This document shows positions 51,619-60,892 of a stretch of 64,000 bases of DNA, piece by piece. The translations under genes were made by a program, and so were the position numbers. The notes beneath the pieces are model-generated. The model was not told the DNA's origin and did no database searches. It saw nothing but the letters and a program-made list of their open reading frames with translations. The first letter of the stretch is position 1; each line of letters opens with the position of its first letter. Origin of the DNA: Paenibacillus mendelii (lineage in GTDB: Bacteria; Bacillota; Bacilli; Paenibacillales; Paenibacillaceae); assembly GCF_024498075.1 (NCBI RefSeq), contig NZ_JANHOF010000006.1, positions 124,001 to 188,000 on the forward strand, given 5' to 3'.

Positions 51619-53286
51619 GTGAAAAGTAAAAGATGGTTAGCGCTAGTCTTGTGTTCTGTTCTTATGCTTTCTTTACTCGCAGCTTGTTCGAAAGACAATT
51701 CCGGCAACACGCCAAGCACCCCTTCGAACAACACCAACGAGCCTGCGCCGGGCGGTGACAAAGAAACCGATCCTCCTGCTGCGTCCGAGCTTTCAGGGAC
51801 GATACGTATCTCCATTCCCAACGGATCCGCCAAAGTGTGGAATGCCGTGGGAGGCGCTTATATGAAGAAGCATCCTGGAGTTAAAGTTGAAGTGGACAAC
51901 AAACCTGCTGAAGGCTACAAGGAATGGCTGACGGCTCAATTCGCAGCCGGTACGCCTGATGTGGATTTGGTTGTGAATAATGAGGTAGTCAGCTTGCAGG
52001 CCGATAAGAAGTTCGTCGACCTCTATCCATTTTTTGAAAAGGACAATCCTTACACAGGCAAGAAGTGGAAAGAAAGTCTGGACCTCGATGCCATGGGAAT
52101 TAATCTGTCCGGTATGGGCGCAGAGGATCATCTCTACAACCTGAATTTCGAGTCGGTACAGATCGTATGGATCTACAACAAGGAAATCTTCGCAAAAGCC
52201 GGTGTAACTGAGGCTCCGAAGACGTTCAACGAGCTGATCGAAGCTTTCAAGAAGGTAAAAGCAGCCGGGTTTACGCCGCTTGCACTGGACGGGAATGCAA
52301 AATCCATGTGGAGCGGTCAAGCCGGATGGCTGGTACGGATCTATGCCGACCAATACTTGCGTGATTACATTAATATCGTGAAGTCGCAGGAGCAGGATTA
52401 CACGTACTTGCCCGAAATCGATGAGAACTGGAAATATGATATCAATGATCCGTATAACGATTCCAACAGTAAAGTAACCAAAAACGAACTCCGTCAATGG
52501 AAAGCCATTAAAGACAAAGAAGGTCCATTCAAAATTGCAGGCAATCCAAAATGGAAAGCGTATATGGAGAACCTGAAAGAATTGTTCCAATATACACCAA
52601 ACGGATTCTTCGGAGTTAACGCCGATCAAGCCTACAACCTGTTCCTGACAGGTAAAGCGGCAACGATGGTTGGATCCCCAGCTTCCTACTGGCAGCTGCC
52701 GAAGGACTTCGCGGATGAGAAGAAAACCGGCTCTAAAGGCGGCGTGAAGTCGTTCGAATACGGATTCTTCAATATGCCGACGATGGAAGGCCCTGAAGTA
52801 ATGGCACCTGTACGTACGATTCAAATTCCGGTTGGCTTCTACGGCTTCGTAGCGAAGGACGCGAAACAAACGGAACTGGATGTTGACTTCATGATGTACC
52901 TGACAAGCCCAGAAGGTTACGGGGTTTATCTGGAAGCAATTCAGAACAGCACGGATGCAGCGCTGTCAGGCGTACCAGCCTTGAAAGACATTACATTGCC
53001 TGAAGAACTGGGCAAAGCATTCGCAAACTTTGAACCAATTGGTAACACGGAAGGCTTCAACAGCCCAGGCAACAGCCTTGCTCGCGGTCTGTGGGATTAC
53101 CAGCCATCCGTACAGGATTGGGTCGGATCGATTCAGAAATATTTCGCCGGAACGATCGATACGGATAAATATTTGACTGATCTTCAAGCGAATATTGATA
53201 AATATTTCGATGCTGCACTGAAGGATCGCAAGAAGGAGCTCTCCGATTTAGAGAATCCAGAACGCAGACCGCCAGACCGCAATTAA
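51619..53286 (+). CDS. Extracellular solute-binding lipoprotein of the rhamnoside importer
   Basis: 555 residues. Lipoprotein signal ending SLLAACSKD, a Thr/Pro/Asn-rich linker, then a family 1 binding protein (GTIRISIPNGSAKVWNAVGGAYMKKHPGVKVEV). Its size is that of the large oligosaccharide-binding proteins common in Paenibacillus. GTG start after GAGAGG. The operon continues with two permeases but no ATPase. Codon use appears more regular and AT-richer than that of its neighbours, consistent with high expression. Confidence 0.87.
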   Translation: MKSKRWLALVLCSVLMLSLLAACSKDNSGNTPSTPSNNTNEPAPGGDKETDPPAASELSGTIRISIPNGSAKVWNAVGGAYMKKHPGVKVEVDNKPAEGYKEWLTAQFAAGTPDVDLVVNNEVVSLQADKKFVDLYPFFEKDNPYTGKKWKESLDLDAMGINLSGMGAEDHLYNLNFESVQIVWIYNKEIFAKAGVTEAPKTFNELIEAFKKVKAAGFTPLALDGNAKSMWSGQAGWLVRIYADQYLRDYINIVKSQEQDYTYLPEIDENWKYDINDPYNDSNSKVTKNELRQWKAIKDKEGPFKIAGNPKWKAYMENLKELFQYTPNGFFGVNADQAYNLFLTGKAATMVGSPASYWQLPKDFADEKKTGSKGGVKSFEYGFFNMPTMEGPEVMAPVRTIQIPVGFYGFVAKDAKQTELDVDFMMYLTSPEGYGVYLEAIQNSTDAALSGVPALKDITLPEELGKAFANFEPIGNTEGFNSPGNSLARGLWDYQPSVQDWVGSIQKYFAGTIDTDKYLTDLQANIDKYFDAALKDRKKELSDLENPERRPPDRN

Positions 53287-53303
53287 TTAAAGTTACATCT
53301 GGA

Positions 53304-53340
53304 GCCGATTTGCACGGACGCCTTGTCCGTGCAAATCGGC
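53304..53340 (+). other. 16-bp perfect hairpin after the binding-protein gene
   Basis: GCCGATTTGCACGGAC-GCCTT-GTCCGTGCAAATCGGC followed by only three T residues. Its place just after a binding-protein gene mirrors the hairpin at 9834-9861. Probably limits transcription into, or stabilises RNA before, the permease genes. Confidence 0.7.
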
Positions 53341-53369
53341 TTTAACGGACAAGAGAAAGGAGGATCGCC

Positions 53370-55283
53370 GTGAGAAAACTAACACAGGTCGCAATTGCGA
53401 TTCTATTGCTGCTCTCTCTCTTCCCGGCGGTCGTACAGGCCGAGGAGGGCTGGTCTGTCGAGCAAGCGGGCAACATTACTTCCATCTCCGTAGCGGAAGA
53501 TGGATCACGAATAGCGGTTGGCGGTTATGGGGCTAAGGCTTTCGTTTTTGATTCTGCGGGCAAACAGCAATTTGCAGTGGATGCAAAGAACGTCGTTACA
53601 GGGGTTAACTTACTTAATAATGGAAACTTAATCGTATCATCGGACGATCGGCATTTGTATGCTTATGACTCTGCTGGGAAATTACTATGGGATACAAACA
53701 TGAAGCGCCAGGTTAAGGACGTTTCATCGTCTCCGGACGGCTCGATCATCTCGGTTATCATTCAGAACAGCACGGAGCTCCAGTATATCGATGGGGCGAC
53801 AGGCGAGGTGAAGGGTACAGCCGACATTAGTATTGGAATGAAATCGGTGAGCGTCTCCGGCAACGGGCAATGGGTCGCGGTAGGGGCAACCGATCAATAT
53901 ATTCATTTGCTTGATTCGGAAGGCAAGGTTGTACGCAAGATGGGCCTCGACAGCGCGGTAGAGTCTGTTGCTGTGTCGGATGAAGGCGAAGTTGCTGCCG
54001 GTACAACCGCCTATGCGGTGGAGCTGTTCGACAAAGAAGGCAAACGGGATGCAAAATTGGCCGCCAAGGATATTGTGACGGATGTGGCATTCACAAGAGA
54101 TGGACAATTTATCGGGGTGTCGGATTTCTCGGGTAACTTCTATGTATTCTCCAGAGCGGGCAAGAAGCTGTGGGAAACAAAAGTTAGCGGTGCCGGACGG
54201 GAAGTCGAATTCGATAAGGAAGGCAAGACGCTGTATGGCGGTACCGAGCAAGGCCAGGTTCATAAGTACGACGTTGGTACTGTAGTTGAAGGGGCCAAGA
54301 AGCAAGCCCGCAATCAAGCATTGCTCTTATCGGCCATCGGCGTTGCCGTCGTGCTGTTAATATTGTTTGGTCTGTATGTGATGAAAAAGCGGAATCGTCT
54401 TGGGATTTTCAAGACCATCTGGCGCTCGAAGCTCATCTATCTGGGGCTTGCACCATCGTTTCTGCTGTTATTCGTGTTCCTGTATTACCCTGCATTCTCC
54501 GGACTGTTCCACTCCCTATATGATTGGAATCCCGGCGGCAGGACGACGTTTGTCGGCTTGGATAATTTCAAGCGGATGTTCGAGGATCCTTACGTTGCCA
54601 AGGGGATGGGGAACTTAGGCCTGCTTATCGTAACAGGACTATTCAAGACACTCATTCCGCCGCTAATTGTGGCTGAATTGATCTTTTTCCTACGCAGCAA
54701 AAAAATGCAGTATTGGTTCCGGACGGCCTTTACGGCGTCGATGATTATTCCAGGCGTGGCGATGCTTCTGATCTGGCAGAATCTGTACGATCCCAACATC
54801 GGTCTCTTTAACCAGCTGTTAAGTGGTTTGGGACTTGGCACTTTCGCGCATGCGTGGTTAGGCGATCCGAACACGGCACTGTGGGCGATCATCTTTATCG
54901 GTTTCCCTTTCATCGGAATCCTGCAGCTGCTTGTATTCTATGCGGGACTGCTCGGCATTCCGGATGAGCTGATTGAATCGGCTAAGATGGACGGGGCAAC
55001 GCTGCCGCGCATTATTCGATCCATTCATTTGCCGCTGCTTGCGGGGCAATTCAAGTTTCTGATCATATTAGCACTTATCGGCATTGTCCAAGATTTCAAC
55101 GGCATTCTGATCGTAACAGGCGGCGGCCCGATGGATTCGACTTATGTCCCGGCGCTGCAAATGTACTATGCCGCGACCAAATTCGATGATCTCGGTTATG
55201 CATCGGCGCTCGGCGTCGCGATGTTCTTCGTTATTCTGATCATTACGGTCATCAATCTCAAGTTTCTCAAAACGCAGGATTAG
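53370..55283 (+). CDS. Secreted beta-propeller fused to an ABC sugar permease
   Basis: 637 residues. A signal peptide-like start (MRKLTQVAIAILLLLSLFPAVVQAEEG) leads to about 280 residues of WD40/PQQ-like repeats, each with ISVAEDGSRIAVGG, VSSSPDGSIIS or VSGNGQWVAVGA-type turns. A membrane helix at about 320-342 follows. Then a complete MalF-type permease of about 290 residues begins SKLIYLGLAPSFLLLF and carries the EAA loop ELIESAKMDGATLPRIIRSIHLPLL. The propeller should lie outside the cell, where it could meet the binding protein or polysaccharide. Usual permeases of this type lack it. GTG start with AAAGGAGG. No frame break is seen at the junction. Confidence 0.85.
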   Translation: MRKLTQVAIAILLLLSLFPAVVQAEEGWSVEQAGNITSISVAEDGSRIAVGGYGAKAFVFDSAGKQQFAVDAKNVVTGVNLLNNGNLIVSSDDRHLYAYDSAGKLLWDTNMKRQVKDVSSSPDGSIISVIIQNSTELQYIDGATGEVKGTADISIGMKSVSVSGNGQWVAVGATDQYIHLLDSEGKVVRKMGLDSAVESVAVSDEGEVAAGTTAYAVELFDKEGKRDAKLAAKDIVTDVAFTRDGQFIGVSDFSGNFYVFSRAGKKLWETKVSGAGREVEFDKEGKTLYGGTEQGQVHKYDVGTVVEGAKKQARNQALLLSAIGVAVVLLILFGLYVMKKRNRLGIFKTIWRSKLIYLGLAPSFLLLFVFLYYPAFSGLFHSLYDWNPGGRTTFVGLDNFKRMFEDPYVAKGMGNLGLLIVTGLFKTLIPPLIVAELIFFLRSKKMQYWFRTAFTASMIIPGVAMLLIWQNLYDPNIGLFNQLLSGLGLGTFAHAWLGDPNTALWAIIFIGFPFIGILQLLVFYAGLLGIPDELIESAKMDGATLPRIIRSIHLPLLAGQFKFLIILALIGIVQDFNGILIVTGGGPMDSTYVPALQMYYAATKFDDLGYASALGVAMFFVILIITVINLKFLKTQD

Positions 55284-55295
55284 GAGGGGATACCT

Positions 55296-56165
55296 TTGAA
55301 TACGGGCGATGTAACGAAGGCGACCGTCAAGGACAAAGGATTCCCTTGGCAGGTTGTCCGGCAGGCAATCATTATTATCATACTTTGCCTTTTGGCTTTT
55401 ATAACCCTGGTGCCGATTCTGTTCATGATTGTCAGCTCATTAAAGAGCAACTCGCAAATATTAGGCAGCTTCTGGTCGCTGCCTTCTCCGCCCCAATGGG
55501 GCAATTACAATGAAGCGTTCAGCAGTATTTGGCGGTATATTATGAACACGATTGCCTATGCGGTCGCAGGCAGCTTGATTGTTATCGTACTATCATCGAT
55601 ATCCGGCTATATCTTCGCCAAGAAGACGTTCCCGGGTAAAGAAATGCTGTTTCTGATGATGCTGGCCATGATGATGATTCCGGGTGTATTGACGCTTATT
55701 CCATCCTTCGTTCTGTACGAGAACCTGGGACTGACCAATACGCCGTGGGTTATTATTATCGCGAGTGCCGCAGGGGGGCAAATATTCGGAACGTTCCTGT
55801 GCCGGAGCTCGATGTCGGGGATCCCGAACGAGCTGTTCGAGGCAGCGCGGATGGACGGTGCGACAGAGAGAACCGTCTTCATCCGAATGGTGCTTCCGCT
55901 CTCGTTGCCCATTCTGGCGACCTTGTTCATCATGCATTCGGTCGGCGTGTACAATGACTATATTTGGCCGCTTCTCACCATACGGGATAGCAACATTCAA
56001 GTTATCGCCGTAGGACTCACGTTATTCAAGAAGCAATTCGGCGTTACCGATATGGGCGTACAATTCGCGGCCTACGCGATTTCGTCTATTCCGCTGGTAC
56101 TCATCTTCTCATTCGGGATGAAGTACTATATCCAAGGGATGACGCAAGGCGCACTCAAGATGTAA
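55296..56165 (+). CDS. ABC sugar permease, MalG type
   Basis: 289 residues, six predicted membrane helices, EAA loop ELFEAARMDGATERTVFIRM at about residues 185-205, and the C-terminal GMTQGALKM of MalG-type proteins. TTG start with TAGGAGG upstream, 12 bases after the fused permease. Forms the channel with it. An ATPase from elsewhere is needed. Confidence 0.87.
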   Translation: MNTGDVTKATVKDKGFPWQVVRQAIIIIILCLLAFITLVPILFMIVSSLKSNSQILGSFWSLPSPPQWGNYNEAFSSIWRYIMNTIAYAVAGSLIVIVLSSISGYIFAKKTFPGKEMLFLMMLAMMMIPGVLTLIPSFVLYENLGLTNTPWVIIIASAAGGQIFGTFLCRSSMSGIPNELFEAARMDGATERTVFIRMVLPLSLPILATLFIMHSVGVYNDYIWPLLTIRDSNIQVIAVGLTLFKKQFGVTDMGVQFAAYAISSIPLVLIFSFGMKYYIQGMTQGALKM

Positions 56166-56170
56166 ACGAG

Positions 56171-56220
56171 AAAGAGATGGCAGTCACGAACGTGTTGACG
56201 TTCAGGACTGCCATCTCTTT
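56171..56220. terminator. Bidirectional terminator after the importer operon
   Basis: AAAGAGATGGCAGTC pairs perfectly with its complement; an inner GAACGT-GTTG-ACGTTC stem is also perfect. Serves the importer operon and the convergent stalk-domain gene. Confidence 0.88.
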
Positions 56221-56252
56221 GTTTATACCAATCATGGTGGAAGCTATGGCGG

Positions 56253-56804
56253 CTATTCTGCAATAATCTGTTTCTCGGATACGAGAAACCATTCTTTGGA
56301 GAAGGTTGGCTTCATATATAAGCGAACATAATAATTTCCTGTCTTATCGAAATTGTATTCGGTTGTATCCGTTAGAAACCAGAAGTTGGTTTTCGAACCG
56401 CGCGCATCTAGAGATTGAATCAGCTTTTCTTTGTTCTGAGGGGTTGTGATCGTAATTTTTAAATCCGAGATGTCCGTCTTCAAATTATCGACCTGCGCTA
56501 GCACACTGATCGAATGCGTGCCCTTGGGTACATTGCCGAAGGCACCTTTGGCGGAGAGTGTCGTTAAATGGACATTAGGTTTATAAATGTTCAGTTTACT
56601 CTGTTCTTCGTCCCAATTGAGCATCACCTGCTGCTCATTGGTGAGCTGGCTTAAGGGGACATAGACCTTGCCGTCAATCAATACAGCTTTGCTGCTCTGC
56701 TCGGTGTTATTCACAACTATTTTCACATCGTTTGACATGGCGTAGAGCAAAGAACCACCCCATAAACAAAGGATGAGCAGAATGACGCCAACCCGTGTTT
56801 TCAT
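56253..56804 (-). CDS. Secreted copper-amine-oxidase-N-like stalk domain protein
   Basis: 183 residues. N-terminal hydrophobic segment VGVILLILCLWGGSLLYAM (signal peptide or anchor), then KIVVNNTEQSSKAVLIDGKVYVPLSQLTNE, which is the short stalk domain seen in many Paenibacillus and Bacillus exported proteins, and a beta-rich C-terminal part. Function unknown; likely cell-wall or surface associated. Single gene. Confidence 0.72.
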   Translation of the reverse strand: MKTRVGVILLILCLWGGSLLYAMSNDVKIVVNNTEQSSKAVLIDGKVYVPLSQLTNEQQVMLNWDEEQSKLNIYKPNVHLTTLSAKGAFGNVPKGTHSISVLAQVDNLKTDISDLKITITTPQNKEKLIQSLDARGSKTNFWFLTDTTEYNFDKTGNYYVRLYMKPTFSKEWFLVSEKQIIAE

Positions 56805-56894
56805 AAAAGAGCCCTCCCTATATGTTCTAATAAGAGGTTATACTTTCAAAATCTGTAAAGGTTGTGTTGATTAAGATATCATTTTATAAAAAAA

Positions 56895-56935
56895 CGCTAG
56901 TTTCCCTGGGAAAAGGACTTTCCTGGGGCGGTTAC
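56895..56935 (-). terminator. Possible terminator of the TIM-barrel gene
   Basis: On the minus strand CCCAGGAAAGTCC and TTTTCCCAGGG can form an imperfect hairpin followed by AAACTAGCG and a seven-T run. Spacing to the T run is longer than usual. Confidence 0.4.
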
Positions 56936-57768
56936 ACCTGCAATTCTAATGAGCGGGCAGTCGACCGGATGTGAGCGGCGGCGGCTTGATATTCCTCGGA
57001 GGTTGATAGATGCTCCAGCATCAATGGAATATCGGGATCAAGCTTGCTTAATTCGCGCAGAAACGTCGGGTAATGCAGGGCACCCTTGCCGGGAACTGTC
57101 TCATCCAGATGAATGACGGTCAGTGTTTCGTCGAGCAGCAGGTCCTTGGCGTGGCAGCTCTTAATGTATGGACCAAGCTTGTCGAAGCATTCCTTAATCA
57201 AGGCTGCGTTGTTGAAATACAACTGCGGGCTGGATATAAGGTTGACCGGATCGAGATGAACGGCGAACTGCGGCCGGTCGATCGCATGGACAAGCCGGAC
57301 ATAATTGTCGACGGTGTCGGGGAATACCCACTGCATGGTCTCTAGCGCGTAGAAGCTCTTCGTCGGCTTTACGCTATCGATAATTTCCCTGACCGTGTCA
57401 ACAATGAGGGCAAAGGTATCCGCGGATAGATTATCCGGGTGAGGGCCGGCCCAATAGGAAGATCGGGAACCTGCGATGTTGACGCAGCATCTTGCGCCAA
57501 CCTGGTCTGCTAAGGCTAATCGTTGTTTACAGTATGCAACAGCCTTCCTTCTTATCTCATCGTCCGGGCTGATGGGATTGCTCCAGGCTCCAACCTCGCC
57601 AATCACGATATTAGCCTCATGAGCAGCGCGAACATACGCTTGAAGGACGGCATCATCCTCCGCATTCAACTCTGGACAATAAGCAGCGGTATAGCCTTGG
57701 CGCTGCAGCGCTTCAATCCATTGCTCTGGATCGGAAGCGTTTTCAAATAGTGGCCCGCCTAATCTCAT
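56932..57768 (-). CDS. Sugar phosphate isomerase/epimerase-like TIM-barrel protein
   Basis: 278 residues of the xylose-isomerase-like barrel family. Likely metal ligands are the Glu of YALETMQWVF, the Asp of AVHLDPVNLI, the His of SCHAKDLLL and the Glu of PLMLEHLS. Such proteins isomerise or epimerise keto-sugars or inosose. Single gene on the minus strand. Its relation to the rhamnoside region is only positional. Confidence 0.82.
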   Translation of the reverse strand: MRLGGPLFENASDPEQWIEALQRQGYTAAYCPELNAEDDAVLQAYVRAAHEANIVIGEVGAWSNPISPDDEIRRKAVAYCKQRLALADQVGARCCVNIAGSRSSYWAGPHPDNLSADTFALIVDTVREIIDSVKPTKSFYALETMQWVFPDTVDNYVRLVHAIDRPQFAVHLDPVNLISSPQLYFNNAALIKECFDKLGPYIKSCHAKDLLLDETLTVIHLDETVPGKGALHYPTFLRELSKLDPDIPLMLEHLSTSEEYQAAAAHIRSTARSLELQV

Positions 57769-57895
57769 TACACTCAGCTCCTTGCTGCAGCAGCAGTATA
57801 GTCTCGTATATGTTCCATTTTATCGCAGATGGATGGAGAATGAATACAATATTATTTACGATTAGCATGGAACAGACGTCTTGCCGGTCCATATG

Positions 57896-57938
57896 GAAAA
57901 AAGCCCGTATGGAAGCCGGGACAGGCCTCCATACGGGC
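57896..57938 (-). terminator. Terminator of the chemoreceptor gene
   Basis: On the minus strand GCCCGTATGG pairs with CCATACGGGC, extended by an inner GGCC-type stem, and is followed by TTTTTT. It lies 75 bases past the MCP stop. Confidence 0.82.
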
Positions 57939-58013
57939 AATATGATCTAGGATGCAGGCATGGTGCAGTGGCGCTTGCAGCACGCCTGGCAGAGGTATTG
58001 ATAGATTCAAGGG

Positions 58014-59765
58014 CTACAGCTTAAACCGGTGCGCCAGCGACTGCATATCACCCGACATGGCACGCAGGGAATTAGCAGAGGCGCTGATCTCTTCCATCGA
58101 GGCCAGCTGTTCCTCGGTCGATGCCGAAATTTGCTGGGCAAGCTGGCTGGCCTGTTCGGAGGCATGACGTACCTCCTGCAGAGCCGAGGCTATTTCCTGC
58201 GAGCCAGCACTCATCTGTTCTGCCGCAGCGGAAGCCTCCTGAACTTGGCTTACTACACTTCGGGTCGCGATTAGAATCCGCCGGAATGCTTCCCCGCTAT
58301 GTTCAATGGACTGCACTCCTTCAGTCACCTCATGCTCACCCTTCTCCATCGCGGCTGCTGCTTGCTCAATATTCGCCTGAATGGTTGTGATGAGATCCGC
58401 AACCTGTCGGGCCGATTCATGAGAACGTTCCGCCAGCTTCTTCACCTCACCGGCAACGACGGCGAAGCCTTTGCCTTGCTCGCCTGCGCGCGCGGCCTCG
58501 ATGGAGGCATTCAACGCAAGCAGATTGGTTTGCGAGGAGATATCGGTCATGACCTGTACAATCTCGCCAATCTCTTGCGAGCGTTCACCTAGCGTGGCTA
58601 CGATGGAAGCGATGTCGTTGACGGTTGCCCGCACGGTATTCATTTGCTCGGACGATTGTACAATCAGACGGTTCCCCTGCTCGGCTTCCTGCAGAGTAAC
58701 GGCGGAAGCATCATAGGCGGTAGATGAAGTGGACGCGACGCGTTGAATCCCGGCGGACATCTCTTCCATGGCAAGGGTGCTATCCTTGATTCTTCGCTCC
58801 TGAGTAGAACTGCTCACGACAACATTCTCCACCGATACGGAGATGGCATTCGTCGCTTGGGTTGTATGATCGATCGCTGCATTCAAGTCATTGGATGCAG
58901 ATGAGAGTGAATCCGCCCCTGTTAACAGGCCGGATGCCATCTCCCTTAAGCTTCCGTTCATCGTGGCGAATGACCCGGCGAGCTCTCCGATTTCATCCTT
59001 GTTGCGGATCCGCAGCTCTTCCGTGCGCAGGTCCCCGGTGGCGAGCTGCCCGGCTTGATTAGCCAGCTTGCGCAGCGGTCTTGAGATATGAAGGCTGAAT
59101 AGTGTCATCACAAGTCCGCCTGCGGCCCAGCAGCAGAGGAGTGTAATGATGATCGTATTCAGAATACGGGATTGACCTGTCGTATAATCCTGCAAATAAG
59201 AGCCGCCCGCAATGATCCATCCCCATTTCTTGCTGACCGCGGCATATGTAATTTTCTCGGCTTCTTTGGTGGATTTCGGCAGCGGCCAGTCATAATTGGT
59301 GAATCCGCCGCCGTTCTTTGCTTTTTCGATCACATCTTTTATGTAGTAGAATCCGCCGCTCGTCTTCTTGTCCAGAATGTTCTGTCCCTCGAGTGAAGGG
59401 TGAGCGAGCAAGTTGCCCTTCTCATCCAGGATGTAGAAGTAGCCATTCGGACCCAGATCGATTTTCGGATTAATCGTGCGGATGTCCCCATTCTTCGGTC
59501 CGATCAGGATCCGCTTTACTTCGTCCTGAGCATCCTTCTCCGACATTGTCCCCATTTCAACGGAGTGCTCGAAGGTAGCGGTTAACTCAATCCCCATTTT
59601 CACGATATTACTCAAATTTTTCTGGATCAATGAATCGGATTCGGTCTTTGAAACATTGTAGCTGATGATGCCCAAGATGGATACGGGTATAAGAAGCATC
59701 AAAAAAGATACAAGCAGCAGCTTGGATCGAATCGTCATCTTCAAAGTACGTTTGGTTAGCGCCAT
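58014..59765 (-). CDS. Methyl-accepting chemotaxis protein with Cache sensor
   Basis: 583 residues. Membrane helix 1 ([21 protein letters not shown]), an extracytoplasmic single Cache domain of about 160 residues ([23 protein letters not shown] ... [17 protein letters not shown]), helix 2, a HAMP domain ([19 protein letters not shown]), and the signalling coiled coil with the hairpin tip [48 protein letters not shown]. It senses an external organic ligand and signals to CheA. ATG 59765 follows GGGAGGG; a TTG 15 bases earlier is less likely. Confidence 0.92.
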   Translation of the reverse strand: MALTKRTLKMTIRSKLLLVSFLMLLIPVSILGIISYNVSKTESDSLIQKNLSNIVKMGIELTATFEHSVEMGTMSEKDAQDEVKRILIGPKNGDIRTINPKIDLGPNGYFYILDEKGNLLAHPSLEGQNILDKKTSGGFYYIKDVIEKAKNGGGFTNYDWPLPKSTKEAEKITYAAVSKKWGWIIAGGSYLQDYTTGQSRILNTIIITLLCCWAAGGLVMTLFSLHISRPLRKLANQAGQLATGDLRTEELRIRNKDEIGELAGSFATMNGSLREMASGLLTGADSLSSASNDLNAAIDHTTQATNAISVSVENVVVSSSTQERRIKDSTLAMEEMSAGIQRVASTSSTAYDASAVTLQEAEQGNRLIVQSSEQMNTVRATVNDIASIVATLGERSQEIGEIVQVMTDISSQTNLLALNASIEAARAGEQGKGFAVVAGEVKKLAERSHESARQVADLITTIQANIEQAAAAMEKGEHEVTEGVQSIEHSGEAFRRILIATRSVVSQVQEASAAAEQMSAGSQEIASALQEVRHASEQASQLAQQISASTEEQLASMEEISASANSLRAMSGDMQSLAHRFKL

Positions 59766-59938
59766 GGCTTTCCCTCCCAATGAGTTTTCCAGACATTTCT
59801 ACTATCATACACCTTCAAGAGTATAAATGCTCATTTTTGTTGACATGATTTGTTATATTTTGTTGAACAATGATGATTAATGAGGAATGCCGAAGCGGCA
59901 ATATTCGAGATCATGAAGAAATAATAATCGTCAATGGT

Positions 59939-59964
59939 TGCAACTTTATTGTTGCAGGATGCAT
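59939..59964 (+). promoter_or_regulatory. Possible ECF promoter or palindrome before the sigma gene
   Basis: TGCAAC-TTTATT-GTTGCA at 59939-59956 is a perfect 6-bp-arm inverted repeat; TGCAAC is -35-like for ECF factors and GCAT follows 16 bases later. Autoregulation is possible but the match to ECF consensus is weak. Confidence 0.3.
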
Positions 59965-60011
59965 CATAGGTCCAGGAGATAGAATTAACGAGAGGGGGAA
60001 CCGGCCTGAAT

Positions 60012-60551
60012 GTGGTGCAGGGCTTAAAAAATAGAGACGAAGCCGCGCTTCAAGCCCTCATGGAGCAGTATGGCGACTATTTACTCCGGACCGCCTTCCT
60101 CTTGCTAAAAGATTTGCAGGCAGCGGAGGAGGCCGTTCAGGATACGTTCATTACGGCATTCCGCAAAATTGAACAGCTGCGTGAAGAGGAGCAATTGAAA
60201 AGCTGGCTCACCCGGATCGCCATTAATCGATGCCGGATGAGGCAGCGGACATGGGGATGGCGGAATTTGCTGCCTTTTGCAAGGATGGAGGAGATCCCGA
60301 CGGATGAGCATCACCCGGATACGGAGCTGCAAGTGATGCTGGAATGGCGCAATGAGAGGCTGAGTGACGCGGTTCATCGGCTCGATTACATCTATCGGGA
60401 AGTGATTACGCTCTACTATTATAACGAGCTTAGTATACGGGAGATCGCGACCCATACGGCAACGAATGAGAATACGGTTAAGGCGAGACTGACAAGGGGG
60501 CGGCTTCAGCTGCGCAAGCTGCTGGTGAAGGAGGAGGTTCTAAAGCTATGA
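60012..60551 (+). CDS. ECF-type RNA polymerase sigma factor
   Basis: 179 residues. Region 2 (ALMEQYGDYLLRTAFLLLKDLQAAEEAVQDTFITAFRKIEQL, with the EAVQDTF core) and region 4 (LDYIYREVITLYYYNELSIREIATHTATNENTVKARLTRGRLQLRKLL) are complete, with a short linker and no region 3. It resembles the SigV/SigW group. GTG start; AGGGGG lies 13 bases upstream, rather far. The stop overlaps the next start (ATGA), implying translational coupling with the anti-sigma gene. Confidence 0.87.
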   Translation: MVQGLKNRDEAALQALMEQYGDYLLRTAFLLLKDLQAAEEAVQDTFITAFRKIEQLREEEQLKSWLTRIAINRCRMRQRTWGWRNLLPFARMEEIPTDEHHPDTELQVMLEWRNERLSDAVHRLDYIYREVITLYYYNELSIREIATHTATNENTVKARLTRGRLQLRKLLVKEEVLKL

Positions 60552-60892
60552 CGGATAAGGAACGGGAACGGATGAAATCGCGGCTGGACGAAGAATTGGA
60601 TGGGATCACATTCACCGGTCATGCCCAGGTACGGAATCGGACGCATCCCCGAACATGGCGGGATAGGCTGTCAGCTTTCTGGAACAAGGAGCTGGAGCTG
60701 CCGCTCGTGCCGATCGGAGCAGCTGCCGCACTCCTGTTATTCTGGGGCGTGTCGCAACAGCCGGAGGACAGCGTTAGCGAGGAGGATCTCCGGTTGACCC
60801 AGCGTGAGCTGATCGAGACCGGAGGCAACACCTATTGGAAGGACGTCTATGAGGAGGCTGTACGGAAGCATGAAGATGAAAATAAAGGTTAA
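60548..60892 (+). CDS. Putative membrane anti-sigma factor
   Basis: 114 residues: a charged cytoplasmic N-terminus of about 50, one membrane helix (LPLVPIGAAAALLLFWGVS), and a 45-residue outside tail. The four-base overlap with the sigma gene and this topology are the usual pattern for an ECF anti-sigma partner. No zinc-binding HxxxCxxC motif is present. Its end overlaps the following gene by 23 bases. Confidence 0.65.
   Translation: MTDKERERMKSRLDEELDGITFTGHAQVRNRTHPRTWRDRLSAFWNKELELPLVPIGAAAALLLFWGVSQQPEDSVSEEDLRLTQRELIETGGNTYWKDVYEEAVRKHEDENKG

Noticed and set aside
51793-52869. 358-residue antisense frame inside the binding-protein gene
   Set aside because: It shadows a well-supported lipoprotein gene; no start context or domain is seen.
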